Source: Spirochaetaceae bacterium (GTDB taxonomy: Bacteria; Spirochaetota; Spirochaetia; SZUA-6; Fen-1364). Taken from it: DNA of 10,611 nt. Position numbers and translations under genes: made by a program. The stretch covers positions 3,930 through 14,540 of the forward strand of contig PMDT01000048.1 of NCBI GenBank assembly GCA_003154555.1, written 5' to 3'. Of this stretch, positions 1 to 6,798 are shown one piece after another (position 1 is the stretch's first letter; each line of letters starts with the position of its first letter). Under the pieces are notes generated by a model. That model did no database searches, was not told the DNA's origin, and worked only from the letters and a program-made list of their open reading frames with translations.

Positions 1-728
1 TTCATCGTCTCGCGCAGGAGCGGGCCCTCCTGCAGCACCATCGACACGCGCGGCCATGCGCGCAGCACGCGGAGGAGCCGGCGCTCGGCACCGGTGAGCG
101 CGCAGAAACCCGCAAGGATGACGGGCCCCGTGCCGGGCAGATCCTCGGGGCCGACACGCTCCCCAGCCGCCCGGTAGCGCATCGAGCGTGTCGAGAGCTT
201 CTGCTCCGCCACCACGCGGTAAAACTCCGCGTAGAAACGGGCCATGCCGAGCAGGCGCTCGCGGGATCCTGCCGGGACCGCCTCTTCCACCAGTGGCTGG
301 ACGTCGGCCACCGCGTGCTCCTCCACCCCTTCGATGAGGAGCTCCTCCAGGTCGCCGTAGATCCGGGTCCCCAGGGGGAAGAAGCTGTCCAGGGTCATGA
401 AACCGGTGCCACCGAGGGGACGCGGCGATGCAAGCTGGATATCATAGAGGATCGCCACTGCATCGAGCAGCTCCAGCCGCGGCAGCAATGTGCCCCGGCG
501 GTCCTCCTGCATCTCAAAAATGCCATCCACGAGCTCGTCCATTGACTGGATGACCGGCGGGATGAAGCTCCCCCCCGCTCCTAAAGCGAGCCGCCGGCGC
601 AGGAAATGGGCGGGACGCTTTCCCGGGAATACCACGCGCGCCTCCGCGAGGGAAACCCCGGGTTGCTCCAGCAGGCGCGCCACCTCGTCGATGAGGGACC
701 CGCCGGCCGGAAGCACGGTGATGCTCAC
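1..728 (-). CDS. addB: AddB-type helicase/nuclease subunit (partial, N-terminal 242 residues)
   Basis: The first 242 residues of an AddB-like subunit of the AddAB double-strand-break repair complex; the 3' end lies beyond position 1. The start is GTG at 728-726, overlapping the addA stop as GTGA, with a ribosome binding site GGAGGG four bases upstream (733-738). The frame is open to the window edge. Visible signs of the family are VVFPGKRPAHFLRRRLA at residues 32-48 (the VFP-N-R block of AddB proteins), an SMDELV segment near 62-67, FFPLGTRIYGDLEE near 116-129 and VILAGFCALTGAERRLL near 203-219. No Walker A motif is present at the N-terminus, as expected for AddB, whose helicase fold is inactive in many lineages. 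The C-terminal PD-(D/E)XK nuclease and iron-sulphur cysteines of typical AddB fall outside the window and cannot be checked. Translational coupling to addA supports a 1:1 complex. The AddB call is inference from short motifs plus context. Confidence 0.78.
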   Translation of the reverse strand, partial: MSITVLPAGGSLIDEVARLLEQPGVSLAEARVVFPGKRPAHFLRRRLALGAGGSFIPPVIQSMDELVDGIFEMQEDRRGTLLPRLELLDAVAILYDIQLASPRPLGGTGFMTLDSFFPLGTRIYGDLEELLIEGVEEHAVADVQPLVEEAVPAGSRERLLGMARFYAEFYRVVAEQKLSTRSMRYRAAGERVGPEDLPGTGPVILAGFCALTGAERRLLRVLRAWPRVSMVLQEGPLLRETM

Positions 729-3700
729 AGCACCCTCCGCACGATGCCGCGGTCCACGTAGGCAAGGAGCGCGCCGATCGGCGCATCGGGATAGACGCCG
801 GAAAGGACGTGCGCGTAGTCGTGGATCTGCGCCTCGTGCTCGCCGGGGTTCTCCGCGCCCGTCTTCCAGTCGATCACCGTCACCCCTTCGGCGTCATGCA
901 CGACGCGGTCCATCCGCACCAGGCGACCCGCCCGATCGCAGAACTCCTTTTCCACGAACGCGGTCCTGCCCGGGCGGCGCAGGAAATAGTCGGCCAGCTC
1001 GGAGCCTTCGATCATGGCGGAAAGCTGCGCGGCGAGATCCTGCGTCACCGCGGGGTTGCTCCGCGTCTCGCGCGCCGCGCGCCGGCCAGCCGCCGCGAGC
1101 GCTGCGCGGATATCAGCCGGGGCTTCCCCCAGGAGCTGCAGCATCCGGTGCGCAAGCTCGCCGCGCAGCCTCTCCTCCCGGCCGAGATTCCCGCTCTGAA
1201 ACGAGATGGCAACGGGACGCGCGGCGTGGGAGAGCGTCGCGACAGTTTCCGCACCGGGAGATGCGCGGGCGGCCGGTCCCTTGTCCGCGCGGGGTGCAAA
1301 GCCGTCGGTGGGAATAATGTCGAACGGGTAGGTGTCACGGTCCCTCTTCACGCCGATGACATACGTCTCCCGCAGGGCGCGCGTGAGGGTGACATACAGC
1401 CCGTTCAGCCTGTTGACCTTCTCCTTCATGACCTCCTGGTCGTAGAGATCCTGGAGCGTCGGGTCCCGGGCGGCGATATCGCGGCTGATCTTCACCATGC
1501 GACGCGCGCCACCCTCCTCGAGGATGGTATGGCTGAACCCCCTGCTGGATTCTCCGTAGAGGAGCGCCACGACGACGGGGAAGCCCAGGCCCTTTGCCTT
1601 GTGCACCGTCATGGCCCGCACGGACTGCGCGCTTTCCGGCACGTCGATGGTCCAGATGCTCGTGTCGCCTCCGGCCTTCGAAAGGAAGTCCCGGAGGCTG
1701 TTCGCGCCCGACCCCTCGAAGTCCTTGACCGCCTCGAGGAGCTTCGCCAGTGTCGCCTCTTCCTCACCTGCGCGCTCGAAGACGGCAAAGCGCACGTAGA
1801 TCTCACTGACAAGGTCGTACAGCGGGAGATACCCGGCGGAGCGGAAGAGCCCGGCGAAACATTCCTTCCACAGCGCGGGGAATGCCTTCTGGAAGGACTT
1901 GTAGAGTGGGCGCTCGCCCCGCGCGCGGAAGAGGAACTCCCTGATACCCCCCAGCCCTTGGGGGGCGCCGCGCGCGGCGAGCGTCCGCGTGAAAAGCATC
2001 CCGAGCGTGAACGTGGCGAACGAGAGATCGTCCGGGGGCGAATCCAGGAATGAGAGCAGGGCGAGGATTTCCTGCGCCATGCGCCGACCCCGCACGTCGA
2101 GATTGCTGAAGGAGATGAACGGGATGTCCGCCTCGTTGAGCCATGACGTCGCCCGCACGATGTGCTCGTTGCGCGTGGCCAGGAGCGCGATGTCCCCCCA
2201 CCCGTAGCCGCGCGAGGAGAGCTCCGCCATCACGGCGAGCAGCTTGTCCTTTTCCGGAGGCTGCTCGTCATCGCGGGGGAGCACGACGACCTCGGCGTAG
2301 CCCGGGTCCTCCCCGGGCAGTGGTCGCTGTGTCCAGGAGTCCAGGCCGCTCCTGCGGACAGCCTCGCGGTAGGCTGGCGCCGACGCGGCGTTTCGCATGA
2401 ACACCGCTTCCGCGAGCTCCAGCACGCGCGGCCGGCTGCGTCGATTCGTGTCCAGCTCCAGCAGGATGTGCTCCGCGGAGGGGAAGGGGTTTTCCGCCTC
2501 CAGCGACTTCATGATCCTGTAGTCGGCCTGGCGGAACCCGTAGATGGCCTGCTTCGTGTCCCCGACCGCGAAAAGACTGCCGCCTGAGGCCAAAGAGTTC
2601 TCCAGGAGCGGAAAGAGGGTCCGCCACTGAAGCGGCGACGTGTCCTGGAACTCGTCGATGAGGAAATGCCACACGCGCTCGCCGATGCGGAAGTAGATGT
2701 CGGGCACGATCTCGCGGGACAGGAAATCGCCCAGCCTGCGGCCGATGTCGCCGATGAAGACCGCTGCCTGCGTGCGCTTCACCCGCTCCAGCGTCGTCTC
2801 CATCTCCGCGTAGACCCGCAGCGCCGACTGGTGGTACGAGCGCGCCCAGCAGCCGGCGTAGGCTGCCACTGCCGTCTCCACGCCCGCCCATGCCTCCTCG
2901 ACCTGCTCGAAGGCGGCGCGCGCGCCCGCGTCCCGCGACCGTGGCTTTTTCACGGGGAGCGTGGTCATGCCGCGCCCGATCAGGTCGCTGAAGCGCCCCG
3001 CGCGCGCCCGCGCGAGCAGGTCGGGAAACGGCGCGCGCGTGCGGTACTCCAGTCCGGAGGCTGCCACGAGCGCCGCCACACGTTCCAGCGCTGCACCGAG
3101 GCGCGCCTCGTGCACACGCAGGCTCGGCTGCGCCTCCCACGGCGCGAGGGGGGCGTCAAGCGATGCGCTGCGCGCATCGATTCCCTTTATTTCGGCAAGA
3201 AGCGGGGCAACCGGATCCCATTGATACGTGTCACCGCTCGTCTTGAAGCTGAGAGCGTCACGCACGGCCTCATCGATCAACCGGGCGCGGGTGCTCCCCG
3301 GCTGCGCATCGCGGAGGAAGAGGCTGAATGCGTAGTCCAGGAGCGGTTCGGGATCAAGCAGGATCTCGAACTCGGGGCTGAACCCGAAGTCCAGCGCCGA
3401 GGCGCGGAAAACCGTGGACATGAAGCTGTCGATTGTCTGCACCTGGAAATCCGCGTAGCGGTCGAGAATGCGGTCCACGAGGTCGCCGGCCCCTTGCGCG
3501 GCGCGCGCGTCGAAACCCGCAATGACGCCGGCCATGGCCGCAAGCCTCTCCGGGTCACCGAAGGAGAGCTTCTTCAGCCACTGAAGGACCTTCTCGCGCA
3601 TGTCGCGTGCGGCATTGTGGGAGAATGTGATGGCGAGGATATTTCGCAGCTCGTTACGGGGAACCTTGGGCGACAAAAGGAACTGCACAAAGCGCTGCGT

Positions 3701-3790
3701 GAGCGCGTATGTCTTTCCCGAGCCCGCGGAAGCCTTGAGGACGGTCACACTCGGAAGCAAGAGCTGTGTGTCCCCAGGTATCACGGGCAT
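725..3790 (-). CDS. addA: AddA-type UvrD/Rep-family helicase-nuclease
   Basis: ATP-dependent 3'-5' helicase and nuclease subunit of an AddAB complex, which resects DNA ends for RecA loading. All SF1A motifs are visible: Walker A ASAGSGKT (20-27), motif Ia AITFSHNAARDM (53-64), TIDSF (119-123), Walker B LIDEFQDT (377-384), motif III VGDTKQAIYGFR (409-420), motif IV DTNRRSR (447-453), motif V MTVHKAKGLGF (727-737) and motif VI LYVTLTRA (798-805). The C-terminus is a RecB-type PD-(D/E)XK nuclease with likely catalytic H881, D961, D974-x-K976 in VIDWKTG, and Q988/Y992. At 1021 residues it is shorter than the roughly 1200 of Firmicute AddA. The start ATG (3790-3788) has no clear ribosome binding site: the only G-rich run is about 17-20 bases upstream. 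A promoter-like pair just upstream would give an almost leaderless transcript. The 3' end overlaps the next gene by four bases (GTGA). The GC content is visibly high, as in the flanking genes. Confidence 0.93.
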   Translation of the reverse strand: MPVIPGDTQLLLPSVTVLKASAGSGKTYALTQRFVQFLLSPKVPRNELRNILAITFSHNAARDMREKVLQWLKKLSFGDPERLAAMAGVIAGFDARAAQGAGDLVDRILDRYADFQVQTIDSFMSTVFRASALDFGFSPEFEILLDPEPLLDYAFSLFLRDAQPGSTRARLIDEAVRDALSFKTSGDTYQWDPVAPLLAEIKGIDARSASLDAPLAPWEAQPSLRVHEARLGAALERVAALVAASGLEYRTRAPFPDLLARARAGRFSDLIGRGMTTLPVKKPRSRDAGARAAFEQVEEAWAGVETAVAAYAGCWARSYHQSALRVYAEMETTLERVKRTQAAVFIGDIGRRLGDFLSREIVPDIYFRIGERVWHFLIDEFQDTSPLQWRTLFPLLENSLASGGSLFAVGDTKQAIYGFRQADYRIMKSLEAENPFPSAEHILLELDTNRRSRPRVLELAEAVFMRNAASAPAYREAVRRSGLDSWTQRPLPGEDPGYAEVVVLPRDDEQPPEKDKLLAVMAELSSRGYGWGDIALLATRNEHIVRATSWLNEADIPFISFSNLDVRGRRMAQEILALLSFLDSPPDDLSFATFTLGMLFTRTLAARGAPQGLGGIREFLFRARGERPLYKSFQKAFPALWKECFAGLFRSAGYLPLYDLVSEIYVRFAVFERAGEEEATLAKLLEAVKDFEGSGANSLRDFLSKAGGDTSIWTIDVPESAQSVRAMTVHKAKGLGFPVVVALLYGESSRGFSHTILEEGGARRMVKISRDIAARDPTLQDLYDQEVMKEKVNRLNGLYVTLTRALRETYVIGVKRDRDTYPFDIIPTDGFAPRADKGPAARASPGAETVATLSHAARPVAISFQSGNLGREERLRGELAHRMLQLLGEAPADIRAALAAAGRRAARETRSNPAVTQDLAAQLSAMIEGSELADYFLRRPGRTAFVEKEFCDRAGRLVRMDRVVHDAEGVTVIDWKTGAENPGEHEAQIHDYAHVLSGVYPDAPIGALLAYVDRGIVRRVL

Positions 3791-3798
3791 GGCGTCGG

Positions 3799-3827
3799 AT
3801 AGTAGCCCCCCCGCTGCCCGTTGACAA
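3799..3827 (-). promoter_or_regulatory. Putative sigma70 promoter for addA
   Basis: On the minus strand TTGTCA (3827-3822; 5/6 match to TTGACA) is followed by exactly 17 bases and TACTAT (3804-3799; 4/6 match to TATAAT). The predicted first transcribed base is about 3792, two bases before the addA ATG. The spacer contains a run of seven G. This is a consensus match only. A promoter here would separate addA transcription from the upstream exported-protein gene. Confidence 0.4.
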
Positions 3828-3838
3828 GCTGAAAGGGC

Positions 3839-5644
3839 TCAAAGTGCCGCGGGCCCGCGCAATCCCGGAGAGGGGGGTGCGTCTCCCTCTCCCTTCGGCC
3901 GCGGACCGGTCAGAGGGATCGTCCCCTGGAACGCCAGACCTCCGGCACCCGTCCACTTCACTTGAAGAATGGCATCAGAGGGAAGATAGAAATCGATCGA
4001 AAGCGCGAGGTGAGCATCGATCGTCCAGCCTGATGTCACGCTGGTCGCGGGGCTGCTGTTTGCCGCGTTGACCGTCGTGATACCCCCCGGCACGGCAATT
4101 GCCGCACCCGTTCCGTCCGTGGCGCTGATTGCCTGGCTCGAGGTTTCCGGCGTGCTGCTCACGGACGTCAGCGTATACAGGAGTCGTGGGGAGGCTCCCA
4201 CGGTGATTCCGAAGAAGCTGCCCGAGGGTCGGAATGTCAAGGCAGTGGGAAGCTCGATACCGCCGATCGTCGTCCACGTGCCGCCTTCATTGTTGTGATT
4301 GTAGGTGATTACGGTTGTGACGATGGTATCGGCCGCATCCGTAAATGTCCCGTTCCCATTGCCATCCACCTTCGAAACGACCGTGCTCTGGGTCCTGTAC
4401 GTTGCCGCGGCGGGTGCGAAGCTTACATCCACGTCCACCTTTGGCCCGATTGCCCACGTCGTGCCGCTCCCGAGATCGATATACAGACTCTGCTGCGCGG
4501 ACGGGGCAATGCGAAAGCCAATGCCTCCGGCGCGTGTCGTGGTCGTGTCGGTCAGGTTCACGCTCCCCACGGGATAGGTGAACGCGGCACCTCCTCCCGC
4601 ATAGTTCCAGGTTTCCGGGTTCAGATTCGCGACAACGTGCTTTGGATCTGCCGTGTTGAACGTGATATTCCCGTCCAGATTTATCAGCGTTTGGTTTTTC
4701 TCATTTCCTCCGATGAGCGACGGCAGGCTCGCCGTGGAAGTCAATGAGACGCTCATCCAACCGGTGACATCCGTCGTGGCATTGTTCGCGCCAGCCGGAA
4801 TCACGAATGAGCCGGCCCCGGCGGCTTGAGGAACAGTGTACGTCTGGGAGTTTGCCACCGAGGCGTCATGCCGATTGTATTCCACCTTTGGCGCCAGGTC
4901 GAACCCGATGGACCCGACTTTGAAGAAAAGAGGCGCGGCGAGCCCGATGTCGAACGTCGCATCGGGCATGGACTTGGCAACGTCTTCCGTATAGTTCTGG
5001 GCCGGCGCGGGGGCCACTCCCGCTGCCGCGGTGTCATAGTTGAAGACGAAGTGCTGACTCAAGTTGATCGGCATCCATCCTGAGTTCAAAGGAAGGCCTG
5101 TTGTGTTCTGCAGGAAATACCAGTTGACAACCGCCCCGAGATTGAGGCTGCCCATCTTGACAAGGAACTGGTCGTTTCCCTCCGCATTCCATGCCTCATT
5201 GAATGCATAGGTGTTTGCCTGGGTTTGCCGGTCCCAGGAGTAGGTCGTGCCATCGCCCGGGGATTTTGTCCCCGCAAGGGTAACGGTCGTTCCATCATTC
5301 AGGTTCGAGGCCGCTGTCTGAAAATAGAGATCGCCAAAGGCCGACCATGGTTGCGCCCCGGAGGAGTAGAATCCAAAAGTAAGTGGCGACGGCGTCAGAT
5401 CGCCCACAAGCCTCGAGAAATCATTTGCAAGTCCGCTGAAAATATAGGAAGGAGTCAGCGTCGAGAACGTGGGCTGCGCGCCGGCGTCACTTTCGTTGAA
5501 CGCGGCGTCGAACGCGTTCGTGAAGAGCCCGAAGCTCGTCTGCGACAGGAGCGAGCTGTTCGTCAGCAGATAGGGTGCCGGAGCCGCGGAGACGAACCCC
5601 GCCACTGTCAGTACGACGCAGAAAACCAGCAATCTTTTTGGCAT
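3839..5644 (-). CDS. Exported Thr/Gly/Asn-rich protein of unknown function, possible outer-membrane protein
   Basis: I do not recognise the family. The 601 residues begin with a clear Sec signal peptide: MPKR, a hydrophobic core at 5-18, and a likely signal peptidase I site after VSA (20) or A21. The mature part has no cysteine, is rich in Thr, Ser, Gly, Ala and Asn, and alternates short polar and aromatic/hydrophobic stretches (for example LYIDLGSGTTWAIGPKVDVD near 387-406), which suggests beta structure and perhaps an outer-membrane barrel. Residues 427-439 read D-G-N-G-N-G-T-F-T-D-A-A-D, resembling a calcium-binding DxNxNG loop. The C-terminal 20 or so residues (after IPLTG, 575-580) are Pro/Gly/Arg-rich and do not look like a barrel end, which normally finishes on an aromatic residue. 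The start is well set: AGGAGGT lies six bases before the ATG. Base composition is lower in GC than its neighbours in most blocks I counted. A periplasmic adhesin-like protein is an alternative. Confidence 0.75.
   Translation of the reverse strand: MPKRLLVFCVVLTVAGFVSAAPAPYLLTNSSLLSQTSFGLFTNAFDAAFNESDAGAQPTFSTLTPSYIFSGLANDFSRLVGDLTPSPLTFGFYSSGAQPWSAFGDLYFQTAASNLNDGTTVTLAGTKSPGDGTTYSWDRQTQANTYAFNEAWNAEGNDQFLVKMGSLNLGAVVNWYFLQNTTGLPLNSGWMPINLSQHFVFNYDTAAAGVAPAPAQNYTEDVAKSMPDATFDIGLAAPLFFKVGSIGFDLAPKVEYNRHDASVANSQTYTVPQAAGAGSFVIPAGANNATTDVTGWMSVSLTSTASLPSLIGGNEKNQTLINLDGNITFNTADPKHVVANLNPETWNYAGGGAAFTYPVGSVNLTDTTTTRAGGIGFRIAPSAQQSLYIDLGSGTTWAIGPKVDVDVSFAPAAATYRTQSTVVSKVDGNGNGTFTDAADTIVTTVITYNHNNEGGTWTTIGGIELPTALTFRPSGSFFGITVGASPRLLYTLTSVSSTPETSSQAISATDGTGAAIAVPGGITTVNAANSSPATSVTSGWTIDAHLALSIDFYLPSDAILQVKWTGAGGLAFQGTIPLTGPRPKGEGDAPPSPGLRGPAAL
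3848..3859. repeat. 12-bp perfect GC palindrome in the 3' end of the exported-protein gene
   Basis: CGCGGGCCCGCG is its own reverse complement and lies within the last codons of the exported-protein gene. Together with the hairpin at 3867-3892 it makes this coding tail unusually structured. No T-run follows, so it is not an obvious intrinsic terminator. Confidence 0.45.
3867..3892 (-). repeat. Hairpin-forming inverted repeat inside the exported-protein coding tail
   Basis: On the minus strand GGAGAGGG and CCCTCTCC form a perfect 8-bp stem around a 10-base loop. It encodes part of the atypical Pro/Gly-rich tail (about residues 585-593). There is no following T-tract. It could be an attenuating structure before addA or a relic of a former 3' untranslated region. 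Confidence 0.4.
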
Positions 5645-5649
5645 GTCAC

Positions 5650-5663
5650 AACCTCCTGAGGTT
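5650..5663. promoter_or_regulatory. Ribosome binding site of the exported-protein gene embedded in an inverted repeat
   Basis: AACCTC-CT-GAGGTT has 6-bp arms around a two-base centre. Read on the minus strand it contains AGGAGGT, the strong Shine-Dalgarno sequence six bases before the ATG at 5644. The two-base centre is too small for a stable RNA hairpin by itself, so the repeat may be a coincidence or a DNA-binding site. The ribosome binding site itself is convincing and fixes the start. Confidence 0.6.
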
Positions 5664-5683
5664 CGAATGTGAAGAGGTATAAC

Positions 5684-5711
5684 ACTATTTTGAGCCCGGG
5701 TCGCGCGTCAC
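5684..5711 (-). promoter_or_regulatory. Possible promoter for the exported-protein gene
   Basis: On the minus strand GTGACG (5711-5706, 4/6) is followed by 16 bases and AATAGT (5689-5684, 4/6). The predicted start near 5677 would leave a leader of about 33 bases that contains the ribosome binding site. An alternative -10 (TATACC, 5681-5676) lacks a good -35. The match is weak. Confidence 0.28.
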
Positions 5712-5734
5712 ACGGAGAACGACGCGAACGGACA

Positions 5735-5762
5735 TTGCGCCGCCCCGTTGAAATGGGATAGT
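5735..5762 (+). promoter_or_regulatory. Possible weak promoter for the lipase gene
   Basis: TTGCGC (5735-5740, 3/6) is followed by 16 bases and GATAGT (5757-5762, 4/6). It lies in the 168-base divergent region between the exported-protein and lipase genes, where a lipase promoter must lie unless transcription enters from elsewhere. No operator or riboswitch-like structure is evident in the rest of this region. Confidence 0.2.
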
Positions 5763-5798
5763 CTCCCGGGATCTCGCATCAACATGAACGCCCTTTGT

Positions 5799-5805
5799 AA
5801 AGGAG
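5799..5805 (+). promoter_or_regulatory. Ribosome binding site for the lipase gene
   Basis: AAAGGAG lies seven bases before the ATG at 5813 and decides this start over the out-of-frame ATG at 5784. It sits in a small inverted repeat CCTTT-GT-AAAGG (5792-5803), similar in layout to the repeat around the ribosome binding site of the divergent gene. Confidence 0.7.
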
Positions 5806-5812
5806 CAGGAAT

Positions 5813-6763
5813 ATGCGTCTCCGTCTGCCGGCGAAGGCAGCCCTTGTTTCCGCTGTCGTCCTGGTACTGCTCTCCTGCGCGGGCTCGCCTCCCCCGGCGC
5901 CGCCGCCGGATGTGACCGCGCCCGTAGACTGGACGACCATCCTCCGCCTTTCCGAGGCGTATCACGTCATGCGCCACCAGACCGCGGCAGCGGTCACCGC
6001 GGCGCTCGGGGGCGACTACGATTCATTCGAGGTCGTTGACCTGCCGGCCACGAAGAACCGCTACATGATCGGGACCCAGGACGCGGCGCATCGGCAGGAG
6101 ATCTGGGTCCGGGGAACCGCGAATCTCAAGAATGCGCTTTACGACGTGCGGTACGCGCAGCGTATGAATGAGAAGCTGGGCGTCAAGCTCCATCTCGGCT
6201 TCGAAGAGATGGCCCTTGCCGTGTACCAGGACATCCTTCCACGGCTGCACAAGGATTATGACCTCGTGATCTTCGGGCATTCACTGGGAGCCGCGGAGGC
6301 AGTGATCCTCGCGATGCTGCTGGATACCGACGGGTACCGCATCGCCCAGGTGTATGCGTCCGGCCAGCCGCGCGTGACCGATGCGGCGGGTGAGGCCAGG
6401 TTCGAGCATCTGCCCATCCTGCGCATCAGCAATCCGGATGATCCGGTGCCGTCCCTCCCGCCGCGGGACATCCCCTCTCCCCGGGACCCGTACATGCACA
6501 TCGGGAATGTCGTGATCCTCCTGGACGGCCCGTACTACTGCATGCTCGGTGAGGACAGGAGCGATGAAGCGCTGGCAGGCTCCTTCTGGCAGTCCCTGTC
6601 CGCCGAGGGGCTGATCCAGCCGGTGGAGGACCACCTCATGCCCGCCTACATCGCGAAGGAGAGGCCGAAGCTGAGCGGGGCAATCCAGGTGCCCTACGCC
6701 GATCGCGCCGCCCACATGACCCGGAAGCCCGCCCGGACGAAGCACGCCGTCAGCGGGGGATGA
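5813..6763 (+). CDS. Class 3 (Lipase_3 family) lipase lipoprotein
   Basis: Predicted lipid-anchored acyl-ester hydrolase. A lipoprotein signal ends in the lipobox LLSC (19-22), so Cys22 should be lipidated. The +2 residue is Ala rather than Asp, which under the proteobacterial rule points to the outer membrane. A Pro-rich spacer (26-37) follows. The alpha/beta-hydrolase part shows IWVRGTAN (97-104), the usual FRGT-type oxyanion-hole block; FGHSLGAAEA (154-163) with nucleophile Ser157; SNPDDPVPSLP (206-216) supplying the acid Asp209 or Asp210; MHIG (228-231), a conserved family block; and EDHLMPAY (272-279), where His274 is the likely catalytic base. The triad therefore looks complete. The ATG follows AAAGGAG (5799-5805) by seven bases. 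It stands alone between a divergent and a convergent gene. Substrate and true lipase versus esterase activity cannot be read from the sequence. Confidence 0.85.
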   Translation: MRLRLPAKAALVSAVVLVLLSCAGSPPPAPPPDVTAPVDWTTILRLSEAYHVMRHQTAAAVTAALGGDYDSFEVVDLPATKNRYMIGTQDAAHRQEIWVRGTANLKNALYDVRYAQRMNEKLGVKLHLGFEEMALAVYQDILPRLHKDYDLVIFGHSLGAAEAVILAMLLDTDGYRIAQVYASGQPRVTDAAGEARFEHLPILRISNPDDPVPSLPPRDIPSPRDPYMHIGNVVILLDGPYYCMLGEDRSDEALAGSFWQSLSAEGLIQPVEDHLMPAYIAKERPKLSGAIQVPYADRAAHMTRKPARTKHAVSGG

Positions 6764-6764
6764 G

Positions 6765-6798
6765 AGCCGAGAAGACGTCGACGCTTACGACGTCGGCT
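6765..6798. terminator. Bulged hairpin between convergent genes, probable bidirectional terminator-like structure
   Basis: GACGTCG (6774-6780) pairs perfectly with CGACGTC (6788-6794) around a seven-base loop that holds the dehydratase stop codon. AGCC (6765-6768) can extend the pairing with GGCT (6795-6798), leaving a five-base bulge (6769-6773). It spans the 21-base gap between the lipase and dehydratase stop codons. No T-tract follows on either strand, so it does not meet the usual intrinsic-terminator pattern and may instead block or stabilise transcript ends. Confidence 0.4.

Noticed and set aside
2666..3802. Plus-strand open frame of 378 codons antisense to addA
   Set aside because: No recognisable domain, and it lies wholly over conserved helicase motifs on the minus strand. 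The same applies to the 414-codon plus-strand frame at 809-2053.
4328..4366. True EF-hand or dockerin calcium site in the exported protein
   Set aside because: The D-x-N-x-N-G-x-F part fits, but the acidic residue expected at loop position 12 is displaced by one (D439 is at position 13), and the usual paired repeat is absent.
5784..5812. Upstream ATG at 5784 as the lipase start
   Set aside because: It is out of frame with the lipase and lies before the ribosome binding site that serves the ATG at 5813.
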